A stretch of 59,611 nucleotides of DNA from an uncultured bacterium (GTDB lineage Bacteria > Bacillota_I > Bacilli_A > RFN20 > CAG-826): NCBI GenBank assembly GCA_949285455.1, contig CASDXP010000012.1:1-59611 (forward strand). Reading direction: 5' to 3'. A program made the translations under genes and the position numbers. Under the pieces are notes generated by a model. The model was not told the origin of the DNA. It saw only the letters and a list, made by a program, of their open reading frames with translations, and did no database searches. Position 1 is the first letter of the stretch, and every line of letters starts with the position of its first letter. Of this stretch, positions 1 through 7,238 are shown piece after piece.

Positions 1-15
1 TATCACCTTTCTCAT
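1..15 (-). CDS. 5' end of a gene cut by the window edge
   Basis: Only five codons (MRKVI) are inside the window, read leftward from an ATG at 15. A GGAGG ribosome binding site lies on the minus strand at 30-26, about ten bases upstream. The direct repeats just upstream (49-95) suggest it could be an insertion-sequence transposase gene, but five codons cannot show this. Confidence 0.35.
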
Positions 16-110
16 ATGTGTATAACCTCCGTTATTAGATTATACATTTAGGACATTTTCCCTCGTAACTACTTAAGACATTATCACTTGGAACTTATAA
101 TAACGGTATC
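16..110 (-). mobile_element. possible insertion-sequence terminal region
   Basis: Two imperfect 22-bp direct repeats lie at 49-70 and 74-95. They share TAxGACATTxTCxCT and ending AACT, and match at 17 of 22 positions with a 25-bp period. They sit directly upstream of the leftward start codon at 15. Multiple short direct repeats beside the first gene are typical of IS21-like ends, so a mobile element entering from the left is possible. The element body is outside the window and no terminal inverted repeat or target duplication can be checked. Confidence 0.3.
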
Positions 111-172
111 CGAGGATGAATAATTCTTGTAAAATCATTTATTTATATCTACAATATAATCATTCTTAAGCT

Positions 173-201
173 CTAGTGGATGAAAACCTTTTCATTACTA
201 G
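173..201 (+). other. long imperfect hairpin
   Basis: About 13 base pairs with a single bulged A can form between 173-186 and 189-201. The inner arms are TGAAAA and TTTTCA around a CC loop and the outer arms are CTAG and CTAG. It is followed eleven bases later by a terminator-like hairpin. No gene end is visible upstream, so this may be the remnant of a transcript end or of a mobile element. The rest of 111-351 shows no gene. Confidence 0.35.
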
Positions 202-211
202 CATGAGGTAA

Positions 212-236
212 GCGGTCGTTGGCCGCCCTTTTTGTT
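212..236 (+). terminator. rho-independent terminator-like hairpin
   Basis: GCGGTC and GGCCGC pair (with one G-T) around a three-base loop, followed by CC and five T. It is the only GC-rich stem in the first 350 bases. It could end a transcript entering from the left on the plus strand; no intact gene for it is in the window. Confidence 0.5.
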
Positions 237-287
237 TGTGTAAAGATTAATTGTATTTTCTAGCAATAGTGTTTGTTAATTTTAATA

Positions 288-329
288 TTTTTATGCAAAT
301 TTCGAGTTGAACTTGAAAAATACTAAATT
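288..329 (+). repeat. upstream element shared with the 4668-4710 copy
   Basis: This 42-bp block upstream of the first ATPase gene contains TTATGCAAATTTCGA and TTGAACTTGAAAAA. It recurs nearly unchanged at 4668-4710 in front of a broken copy of the same gene. Conservation of non-coding DNA next to a mostly deleted gene suggests the block belongs to the gene's control region or is part of the duplicated unit. Confidence 0.7.
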
Positions 330-351
330 TTAATGTAATTAAAGGAAACTT

Positions 352-1584
352 ATGATTGCAAGAACGATTAAAAAAGAAATTGTTAAAAGTGTCAAAAATC
401 GCCCCGTTACTCTCATCACTGGTGCAAGGCAAGTGGGGAAATCGACTATTTGCTATGAGTTAAAAAACGAATTAGGCTTCGCTTATGTTTCTTTAGATGA
501 CATTCGTCTTAGAGAAGAAGCTATTAACGATCCGGAACTATTTTTAGAAATACATCGTTGGCCTATTATTATCGATGAAATACAACACGCCCCTAAATTA
601 TTCTCAGTCATAGAAGCGATAGTGAATAAACAAAAGATGGAAACCGGTTCTAATTATGGCATGTTCATCTTAATAGGTTCTGAAACGTACGAATTATTAA
701 GTGGCGTTAGCGAATCTTTAGCGGGCCGCGTTTCAATTATTAGAATGTCACCTTTAAGTATGCGTGAGATAAAAGGACAAGAAGATAATATTTTTTCCTT
801 CGATCCTTTAGTTTTAGCGAAGAGAAGTGAACAATTTAGTCTAAGCACTGACGAATTATTTAAAACTATTGTCAGAGGAATGTATCCTGAGCTTTATGCA
901 AACGAAGAGTTAAATAGCGAAACATTTTATGCGGATTATGTCGCTACCTACATCGAACGAGATGTTTCTAAAATTATCAATTTAAAAGATAAATTAAAAT
1001 TTTATAATTTTATCGAAGTATTAGCTTCACTTACAGGTGAAGAATTAATTTACGATAAATTAGCGAAAGTCATCGGCGTTAGCATCGATACTATTAAGGC
1101 GTGGATTAGCGTCTTGGTCGCGGGCGATATCATCTATCTTCTCGAACCATATAATGAAATATCTTTAATTAAAAGAGTAGTGAAAAGACCAAAAATTTAT
1201 TTTAATGATACTGGTCTAGCTTGCTATCTAGCGCATCTTAACGATGAAAAAGTGCTCATGAAATCTATTTTCAAAGACCAATTTATTGAAACTCATATCG
1301 TCAATGAAATTAAAAAGACTTTTCGCAATAATGGGAGGAAAGAAAATTTTTATTATTATAGAGATAGCAATCAAAACGAGATTGACCTCGTCATCCTAGA
1401 GAATGGTACCTTACATTTCATCGAATGTAAATCTGGTATCAAATTTGATAAGAAAGATATCAAAGCGTTCAAGCAATTAGCAACTTCATCTTATCAAATT
1501 GGTTATTCCTTTGTAGTTTGTAATACACCTTCATTATATAAGATTGATGATTTAGTATACGCTATACCTATCTCTTCTATTTAG
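352..1584 (+). CDS. AAA_14/DUF4143 ATPase with PD-(D/E)xK-like C-terminus
   Basis: The 410-residue protein has a Walker A loop GARQVGKST at residues 24-32 and a Walker B motif IIIDEIQ ending near residue 78, giving the AAA_14 domain. A middle winged-helix-like part follows, then a DUF4143 region. The C-terminus contains EID at 343-345 and ECK at 358-360, which fits the D...ExK core of PD-(D/E)xK nucleases. Family members are very common, often multi-copy, in gut bacteria and archaea and their role is unsettled. The ATG at 352 follows AAAGGAAA. A 3' fragment of a close paralogue lies at 4736-4828. ATPase identity is clear; nuclease activity is inference from the motif. Confidence 0.88.
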   Translation: MIARTIKKEIVKSVKNRPVTLITGARQVGKSTICYELKNELGFAYVSLDDIRLREEAINDPELFLEIHRWPIIIDEIQHAPKLFSVIEAIVNKQKMETGSNYGMFILIGSETYELLSGVSESLAGRVSIIRMSPLSMREIKGQEDNIFSFDPLVLAKRSEQFSLSTDELFKTIVRGMYPELYANEELNSETFYADYVATYIERDVSKIINLKDKLKFYNFIEVLASLTGEELIYDKLAKVIGVSIDTIKAWISVLVAGDIIYLLEPYNEISLIKRVVKRPKIYFNDTGLACYLAHLNDEKVLMKSIFKDQFIETHIVNEIKKTFRNNGRKENFYYYRDSNQNEIDLVILENGTLHFIECKSGIKFDKKDIKAFKQLATSSYQIGYSFVVCNTPSLYKIDDLVYAIPISSI

Positions 1585-1733
1585 TGATGGAATATTTTTA
1601 TAGAAAAAAAGAAGATAAGCTATTTTAAATTTACATTTTTTAAGACGACGAATCCTTTTTTCTTAGTCACTTTTTACTATTTACTTTTTATATATGCACG
1701 TTCATTAATGATGGAAAAATATTTATTTTAAGT
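1585..1733. other. intergenic, no gene
   Basis: This AT-rich stretch shows no open frame with a ribosome binding site and no clear terminator. It leads into the 23-bp tandem repeats at 1734-1802. Confidence 0.6.
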
Positions 1734-1802
1734 ATTAATTTTGAAAAATTTTACGGAATGAAAATTGAAAATTTCACCGAATGAAAATCGAAAATTTCAC
1801 CG
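1734..1802 (+). repeat. three tandem 23-bp repeats upstream of an ATPase gene
   Basis: Two almost identical 23-bp units occupy 1757-1779 and 1780-1802, both starting AATGAAAAT and ending AAATTTCACCG. A degenerate first unit lies at 1734-1756, ending TTTTACGG. There are no spacers, so this is not a CRISPR array. The array ends 80 bp before the ATG of the second ATPase gene, a position expected for iteron-like protein binding sites. Confidence 0.75.
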
Positions 1803-1882
1803 ATTAGAGTTGATTTTATCATTTGATATATTAAAATATATATATAGAAAATTTATATTGTTTTGCTTCTATAGGGGAAAAT

Positions 1883-3157
1883 ATGAAATTAGACAATTAT
1901 AAAACTAGAATTATTGATCGACAGATAAAATTATATTTAGAAATATTTGGCGCTATTTTGATTGAAGGTCCTAAATGGTGTGGGAAAACCTGGACGGCTA
2001 AAAATGTATGTAATAGTGAATTTTTATTAGCTAATCCGAGCGGAAATTTTAACAATAAACATATTGCGCTTTTAAACCCTGAATTGGCGCTTCTTGGTGA
2101 AAAGCCGAGGCTTATTGATGAATGGCAAGAAGTTCCTGCTTTATGGGATGCCGTTAGGGGAAAGGTCGATGAAAATTCTTCCAAAGGTCAATTTATTCTA
2201 ACTGGTTCAGCATCAATTAACAAAAACCAATATATTCATTCTGGTACAGGGCGCATTGCGAGATTAAAAATGCGGACGATGTCTTTATTTGAAAGTGGTC
2301 GCTCCGATGGCAAAATTTCACTCGAAGATATTTGTTCAGGAAAAACAAAAGATGTCTATACTGGTGAAGTTAGCTTAAAGACACTTATCGATTATATTTT
2401 AAGTGGTGGGTGGCCAGGAGCGTTAAAATTTAGCAGTAAGCAATCTATCATCATCGCAAAAGAATATATTAATTCTGTCATCAATGAAGATATTTACAAA
2501 CTAGATAATATAAAAAGAGATAAGCACAAAGTGACACTTCTTTTAACATCTCTTGCTAGAAATGAAAGCACGACTGTCACTAACGCTACGCTCAAACGCG
2601 ATATTAAAGAAAAAGATTTAGATGACATTGATGTAGATACAATTGTGAATTATTTAAATTTGTTAAACGATTTGCATCTTATAGAAAATATTCCTCCTTT
2701 TGCTACAAAAGTTAGATCATCATTAAGAGTAAAGCAAAGCGAAAAAAGACATTTTGTCGATCCTTCTTTGCCATGCGCTATTTTGAATATGACAGAAGAC
2801 AAATTGCTAAATAATTTAGACTACTTGGGTTTTTTATTCGAATCGATGGTAGAACGAGATTTATTGACATATGTCGCTTCTTTTAATGCAAAACTATTTC
2901 ATTACCAAGATTATAAAAATAATGAAATCGATGCAGTGATAGAATTAGAAGATGGCGAATGGTGTGCTGTTGAAATAAAACTCGGCGCTCATCAAATTGA
3001 TGAAGCAGCAAAAAATCTTATCAAAATAAACAATGAAATAAAAAAAGAAGGCGGTAAGCCCGCTAAAACAATGCTCGTTATTTGTGGTCTAACAAACGCC
3101 GCATATAAAAGGGAAGATGGCGTTTACGTCGTTCCCATCACTTCCTTAAAAGATTAA
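1883..3157 (+). CDS. AAA_14/DUF4143 ATPase, second copy
   Basis: This 424-residue ATPase is only distantly similar to its neighbour at 352. The Walker A loop is GPKWCGKTW at residues 29-37 and the Walker B motif is LIDEWQ near residue 76. The C-terminal domain has EID at 348-350 and EIK at 364-366, again a PD-(D/E)xK-like pattern. Upstream are three 23-bp tandem repeats (1734-1802) and an AT-rich probable promoter near 1830-1860. TATAGGGGAAA before the ATG gives a short ribosome binding site. A defence, selfish or DNA-processing role is possible, but no function can be read directly. Confidence 0.87.
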   Translation: MKLDNYKTRIIDRQIKLYLEIFGAILIEGPKWCGKTWTAKNVCNSEFLLANPSGNFNNKHIALLNPELALLGEKPRLIDEWQEVPALWDAVRGKVDENSSKGQFILTGSASINKNQYIHSGTGRIARLKMRTMSLFESGRSDGKISLEDICSGKTKDVYTGEVSLKTLIDYILSGGWPGALKFSSKQSIIIAKEYINSVINEDIYKLDNIKRDKHKVTLLLTSLARNESTTVTNATLKRDIKEKDLDDIDVDTIVNYLNLLNDLHLIENIPPFATKVRSSLRVKQSEKRHFVDPSLPCAILNMTEDKLLNNLDYLGFLFESMVERDLLTYVASFNAKLFHYQDYKNNEIDAVIELEDGEWCAVEIKLGAHQIDEAAKNLIKINNEIKKEGGKPAKTMLVICGLTNAAYKREDGVYVVPITSLKD

Positions 3158-3191
3158 TTTTTAAATGATAAATAAATTTAATAATTCGTTC

Positions 3192-3242
3192 ATATATTAG
3201 CAAATAACTTGAAAAATATAGTAAAATTGCTAATATATTAGC
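3192..3242 (+). promoter_or_regulatory. hipBA promoter overlapping palindromic operators
   Basis: A -35 box TTGAAA (3209-3214) and a -10 box TAATAT (3231-3236) are 16 bp apart. The -10 box is inside a perfect 14-bp palindrome, GCTAATATATTAGC, at 3229-3242. A matching site ATATATTAGC lies upstream at 3192-3201, so 12-bp arms form an inverted pair (3192-3203 with 3227-3238). This fits autorepression by the HipB-like protein. The predicted transcript start is about 3243, two bases before the ATG, and there is no Shine-Dalgarno sequence, so the mRNA is probably leaderless. Confidence 0.75.
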
Positions 3243-3244
3243 GT

Positions 3245-3535
3245 ATGGAAGAAAAAGCATTAGAGTTCATTACTTATTATGAAGTACAATTAGAAATCGC
3301 CAAGCGATTCACTTCAATTAGAAAAAATAGAAAGATATCACAAGTTAGATTATCAGAATTATCTGGAGTAAGTTATGCTTCCATTAGAAGATTTGAAAAA
3401 ACCGGTGATATCTCTTTAGCGTCTTTAGTTAAACTCGCTATCGCGTTACGTTTATACGATGATTTAAATAATCTTTTTAAAGTTCGTAAAGAATATAAAT
3501 CGATTGAGGAAGTAATTAATGATCAAGAAGATTGA
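3245..3535 (+). CDS. hipB: HipB-like antitoxin, Xre-family repressor
   Basis: The 96-residue protein carries a helix-turn-helix of the Xre/Cro type at about residues 17-70, with QVRLSELSGVSYASIRRFEK as the recognition region. It overlaps the downstream hipA-like gene by 17 bases, the usual order of antitoxin before toxin. It is expected to neutralise the HipA-like kinase and repress the shared promoter through the palindromes at 3192-3242. The family link is by fold, gene order and operator architecture rather than by residue-level recognition of E. coli HipB. Confidence 0.85.
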   Translation: MEEKALEFITYYEVQLEIAKRFTSIRKNRKISQVRLSELSGVSYASIRRFEKTGDISLASLVKLAIALRLYDDLNNLFKVRKEYKSIEEVINDQED

Positions 3536-4607
3536 TGTTTTTGCTAATAAGATTAAAGTAGGCACTATCGCTTTAACTAAAGGAAAACAAGTTGCGTTTC
3601 AATATAGTGAAGAGTGGCTTAAAAAAGGTTTTTCAATTAATCCCATTAAACTTCCTTTAGCTAATCAAGTTTTCATTTCGACCTCCCCATATTTTAGAGG
3701 ACTATTTGGTGTATTCGCGGATTCTCTCCCTGATAGTTATGGCGAATTGTTATTAGATCGATATTTAAGAAAAAAAGGAATTGAAAGCAATTCCCTTTCA
3801 CCTTTAGATAGACTTGCTTACGTTGGTGCTTCTGGGATGGGAATGTTAGAGTATATTCCAGATTTTAGTGAAAAACAAAACGATGAAAAGATTGATTTCG
3901 ATTTAATTCAAAAAGAATGTAATGACCTTTTAGATGCAAAAGATGTTAAGCATATAGATACTTTATATTCTTTGGGTGGCTCTAGCGGTGGAGCTAGGCC
4001 TAAAGCACTTATCAAATATAAAGGTGAAGATTGGATAGTCAAATTCTCTTCAAAATTTGATCCTAAAAACATAGCTGAACTTGAATACATTTGTATGTCA
4101 CTAGCGAAAAAACTAGGAATTAATATTCCCCAGATCGAATTAATTACTTCCAAAGAAGGAAATAAATATTTTCTTATCAAAAGATTCGACCGCTTAAATA
4201 ATTGCAAGATTCATATGATAACCGCAGCAGCGTTATTAGAGTGTGACTTTATAGCCCCTTCTCTTGATTATAACGATTTAATCAAACTTACTAGAGTATT
4301 AACAAATAAAGATGAAGACGTTATTGAAATGTATAGAAGGATGGTTTTTAACGTCTTAATTGATAATCAAGATGATCATGCAAAAAACTTCTCATTTGTT
4401 TTTGATAATACAAAAAGAATGTATCGTTTAGCCCCAGCATACGATGTCACCCCGGGAAAAACCTATTTTGGTGAACACACAACCTCGATAAACGGTAAAG
4501 GAAAAGATGTTAGCGATGAAGATATGATTAAAGTTGCCATAAAAAATAAAATTGATGTTTCCATCGCTAAAGATATCATTGATAAATGCCATGCATTATT
4601 AAAATAA
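3519..4607 (+). CDS. hipA: HipA-like serine/threonine kinase toxin
   Basis: At 362 residues this is a single-gene HipA-type kinase, shorter than E. coli HipA (440). It has a Gly-rich loop GGSSGGARPK, the segment FLIKRFDR, the catalytic loop DNQDDHAKNF and the metal-binding APAYDVTP, so the kinase core looks complete. HipA toxins phosphorylate aminoacyl-tRNA synthetases (GltX in E. coli) and induce dormancy; the target here is unknown. Translation probably couples to hipB through the 17-base overlap. It lies among ATPase and Fic genes in a decaying accessory region but shows no damage itself. Confidence 0.9.
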   Translation: MIKKIDVFANKIKVGTIALTKGKQVAFQYSEEWLKKGFSINPIKLPLANQVFISTSPYFRGLFGVFADSLPDSYGELLLDRYLRKKGIESNSLSPLDRLAYVGASGMGMLEYIPDFSEKQNDEKIDFDLIQKECNDLLDAKDVKHIDTLYSLGGSSGGARPKALIKYKGEDWIVKFSSKFDPKNIAELEYICMSLAKKLGINIPQIELITSKEGNKYFLIKRFDRLNNCKIHMITAAALLECDFIAPSLDYNDLIKLTRVLTNKDEDVIEMYRRMVFNVLIDNQDDHAKNFSFVFDNTKRMYRLAPAYDVTPGKTYFGEHTTSINGKGKDVSDEDMIKVAIKNKIDVSIAKDIIDKCHALLK

Positions 4608-4667
4608 AACTGTTTCCCATTTATTTTTTTCATCTATCGACGCAAAAATAGCCAAATCCTTTGAATG

Positions 4668-4710
4668 TTTTTATGCAAATTTCGATTTGAACTTGAAAAA
4701 ATACTAAATT
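4668..4710 (+). repeat. second copy of the 42-bp upstream element
   Basis: This block matches 288-329 with a few substitutions and one extra A. In the first copy it precedes the start of the 410-residue ATPase; here it is followed after 25 bp by that gene's last 30 codons. The copy therefore keeps both ends of the unit and has lost the roughly 1.15 kb between them. Confidence 0.7.
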
Positions 4711-4735
4711 GTCATCATTCATTAAATGTTTATTA

Positions 4736-4828
4736 ACTTCATCTTATCAAATTGACCATTCCTTTATAGTTTGTGATACGCCTTTACTTTATAAAGTCGA
4801 TGATTTAGCCGTATTAAAAATAGTATGA
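4736..4828 (+). pseudogene. 3' stub of an AAA_14/DUF4143 ATPase gene
   Basis: The frame encodes TSSYQIDHSFIVCDTPLLYK followed by VDDL, closely matching the last residues of the 352-1584 protein (TSSYQIGYSFVVCNTPSLYK, IDDL). A TGA at 4826 ends it. Walker motifs and the nuclease-like motif are gone. With the upstream block at 4668-4710 it is an internal-deletion derivative of a paralogue. No other gene is visible between hipA and the next ATPase gene. Confidence 0.8.
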
Positions 4829-4936
4829 TTCTTACTTAGACTAATCATAAAAATGTTTTTGGTGAAAATAAAATGCTGATAGTAGAGTGAAGGCTCACAA
4901 TTAATATATTTAAAACGCTTGTTTTATTTTTAGATT

Positions 4937-6277
4937 TTACATGAATGGCACCATGTAAATTGGAATGTATTGGACACCATTTTCCGCTCTATAATCTTTT
5001 GTATGGATAATATATTTTTCTTTGATTCGCCTACTAAACTTAGAGCAAAATACATCCATCGATTTATGCGATCTATAATTTCCGGATTTGACCTCAATTG
5101 GACAGATTTTATTACCGGATGTAATCAAGAAATCAATTTCATAGAGATGATTTGAAGTCTCTCCATTCATCGTATAGTAAAACAAATTATTTCCCTTTGC
5201 CACTAACATTTGTGCTACCACGTTTTCATAAATATAGCCTAAATTTTTATCGAGCTTATTAGATAAAAGTTTGTTATATATGATATTATCTGTAAAATCT
5301 TTATCTCTGAATGCTAGCGTGATAAAAAGACCAATATCTGAAATAAATAATTTATAACGACTTATATCTTTTTCTAATGACATGCCGACATTTGGATCGC
5401 TCGCGTGATAAGCAACGTTTATAGTGAAAGAACTCAGCATATCGGGAATTAATTCGTAAACCCTATTTGCTTTTAATCCCTTTTTAGCGGTGGACAAAAC
5501 ATATCGTGAGGAGTTTTTGCTTAGACTGGCTGGTATTGAATCGTAGATAGATTCAGCAAGGCCAGTACGGTCAATTTTACTAAAATCCTCCTCATATAAA
5601 TCGATGATGTCTCTTTTTACTTTATCGACGACTTGCAAATTATTACTTTCTAAAAATCTTTCTACAGCTTGAGGCATTCCACCAATTAACATGTATAAAC
5701 GGAAGCTACGAAGAAGATTTCTATGTAAAGCGTTGCCGGCGGGCAACTTGTTCTTTATAAGAGATTTAATTGTATCGGCAGTTATATCGTTTCCTATGGC
5801 CCATAAAAATTCTTCAAAATCCATAGGATGCATAGAAATTTTATGTTCTTCACTGGGAATTAATATATCTTTTGTATTCTTTCTAATTGATAGTAATGAA
5901 CCAGTTTCAATATATTTATATCTTCCATCTGCGACAAGATATTTAATCGCTTGTCTAGCTTTAGGAAGTAGTTGAACCTCATCAAAGATGATGACAGATT
6001 CTTTTTCATACAAACGCACACCGCTAAATTGTTGCAGCTTCAAAAAGAAAAAATCAAGGTCGTACATATCATCAAATAATTCGATGATGCTTTTACTCGC
6101 ATGAGCAAAATCAATTAAAATGTATGATTTAAATTCATTTTTCGCAAATTCTTTGGCGATTGTACTTTTTCCCACTCGCCTGGCACCTTTGATCAATAAT
6201 GCACATTTATCACTTTGTTCATTTTTCCACTTTAGCATTTCATCGTATATTTTTCTTTTGAATATTGTATTGGCCAT
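4937..6277 (-). CDS. AAA_14/DUF4143 ATPase, third copy
   Basis: The 446-residue protein starts at an ATG preceded on the minus strand by GAGGTGAC. It has a Walker A loop GARRVGKST at residues 31-39, Walker B VIIFDEVQ near residue 95, and a C-terminal YEID...IEVKSG, the PD-(D/E)xK-like pair seen in the other two copies. Its upstream side faces a tandem 33-bp repeat array (6304-6385) and a divergent broken Fic gene. The sequence is intact. It belongs to a different subfamily from the copies at 352 and 1883, so independent acquisition is more likely than local duplication. Confidence 0.88.
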   Translation of the reverse strand: MANTIFKRKIYDEMLKWKNEQSDKCALLIKGARRVGKSTIAKEFAKNEFKSYILIDFAHASKSIIELFDDMYDLDFFFLKLQQFSGVRLYEKESVIIFDEVQLLPKARQAIKYLVADGRYKYIETGSLLSIRKNTKDILIPSEEHKISMHPMDFEEFLWAIGNDITADTIKSLIKNKLPAGNALHRNLLRSFRLYMLIGGMPQAVERFLESNNLQVVDKVKRDIIDLYEEDFSKIDRTGLAESIYDSIPASLSKNSSRYVLSTAKKGLKANRVYELIPDMLSSFTINVAYHASDPNVGMSLEKDISRYKLFISDIGLFITLAFRDKDFTDNIIYNKLLSNKLDKNLGYIYENVVAQMLVAKGNNLFYYTMNGETSNHLYEIDFLITSGNKICPIEVKSGNYRSHKSMDVFCSKFSRRIKEKYIIHTKDYRAENGVQYIPIYMVPFM

Positions 6278-6303
6278 AATTTGTCACCTCACATCATTAT
6301 TTT

Positions 6304-6385
6304 ACCCAAATCCCCATTCGATTTAAAGCAAATAATACCCAAATCCCCATTCGATTTAAAGCAAATAATACCCAAATCCCCATTC
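6304..6385 (+). repeat. tandem 33-bp repeats between divergent ATPase and Fic genes
   Basis: Two identical 33-bp units (6304-6336, 6337-6369) start ACCCAAATCCCCATTCGATT and are followed by a partial third unit (6370-6385). The related string ATCCCCATTTCCCCAT continues at 6401-6416. There are no spacers. The array lies 27 bp upstream of the leftward ATPase start and directly before the remains of a Fic gene, so it probably contains binding sites for one of the two products. Confidence 0.85.
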
Positions 6386-6392
6386 AAATTAT

Positions 6393-7001
6393 ATGAAATC
6401 ATCCCCATTTCCCCATATAATTGATATTTTTAATAATATTTGGAAGAGAAAAAAACAAGAAAAGAAATTTTCTTATAAAGGATTAACTATAGATGAAACT
6501 ATTGAACATCTAGCCATATTCATTTCCAATCTTTGGCAAATTCATGTTTTTGAAGAAGGAAACACTAGAACAATCGCGGTATTTTTTATTAAATATTTAA
6601 GAAGTTTAGGTTTCGATGTCACTAACGACGCCTTCGCTAAACATTCATGGTATTTTAAAAACTCTTTGGTGAGAGCTAATTACAACAATGTAAGAAAAGG
6701 AATCTTTGAAGATAGATCATATTTGATTAAATTTTTAAGAAACCTTCTTTTGGGCGACTCTAATGAATTAAGAAATAGATAACTTCATGTCTTAGAAATA
6801 AAAATAGATAAAGATAACGCTACAAGAGAATCAAAAATTCTTAGTGCAATTAAAGAAAACCCACATGTAACCTCTGAGCAACTTTCACATAAAATAGGTG
6901 TATCGATAAGAACAATTAAATCCGCGTTAAAAGGTCTAGAAACTTCTAATAAAATTAAAAGGATGAATGGTAAACGTTACGGTCATTGGAAAATTATATA
7001 A
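6393..7001 (+). pseudogene. broken Fic family gene with C-terminal winged helix
   Basis: The frame encodes a Fic core with the active-site motif HVFEEGNTRT (family consensus HPFxxGNGRT) and a following helical segment ending NELRNR. A TAA at 6780-6782 stops it. The same frame then continues without interruption to 6999-7001 as LHVLEIKIDKDN... followed by a winged-helix segment (SEQLSHKIGVSIRTIKSAL). Relatives read NELKNRYxHI across this point, so the TAA is probably a nonsense mutation of a Tyr codon. The N-terminal half of the Fic domain is missing: the open frame begins inside the upstream CCCCATT repeats. AMPylation by this product is unlikely. Confidence 0.75.
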
Positions 7002-7165
7002 ATCAAATGTAAATTGAAAATAACTTTTTAATACTATTAATGAAATTTTAGAAAAATTAAAAGCGACGAGATTAAATTTTCATTTTCTCATAGTTTTTCT
7101 TTGCCTAAATAAGAGTGTTTAATAGCGGCAAACACTAGTGCTACACTTTGCTTTCAAAATCTTTC

Positions 7166-7196
7166 TTGACTACGGGGGGGGGGTATTAGTTATTAT
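7166..7196 (+). promoter_or_regulatory. promoter with a G10 tract in the spacer (likely phase-variable)
   Basis: A -35 box TTGACT (7166-7171) and a -10 box TATTAT (7191-7196) are separated by 19 bp. Positions 7174-7183 of that spacer are ten consecutive G. Losing two G would give the optimal 17-bp spacing. In known cases such as Neisseria porA, slipped-strand changes in a G tract at this place switch or tune expression. The 5' leader would be about 35 bases and ends with AAAGGAGG before the ATG at 7239. Confidence 0.7.
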
Positions 7197-7238
7197 TCAA
7201 TATCATAAAATTACTTAACAGAAAAGGAGGAATTGTTA

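Noticed and set aside
6304-6416. Possible CRISPR array
   Set aside because: The 33-bp units are directly joined with no spacers and no cas genes lie nearby; it is a plain tandem repeat.
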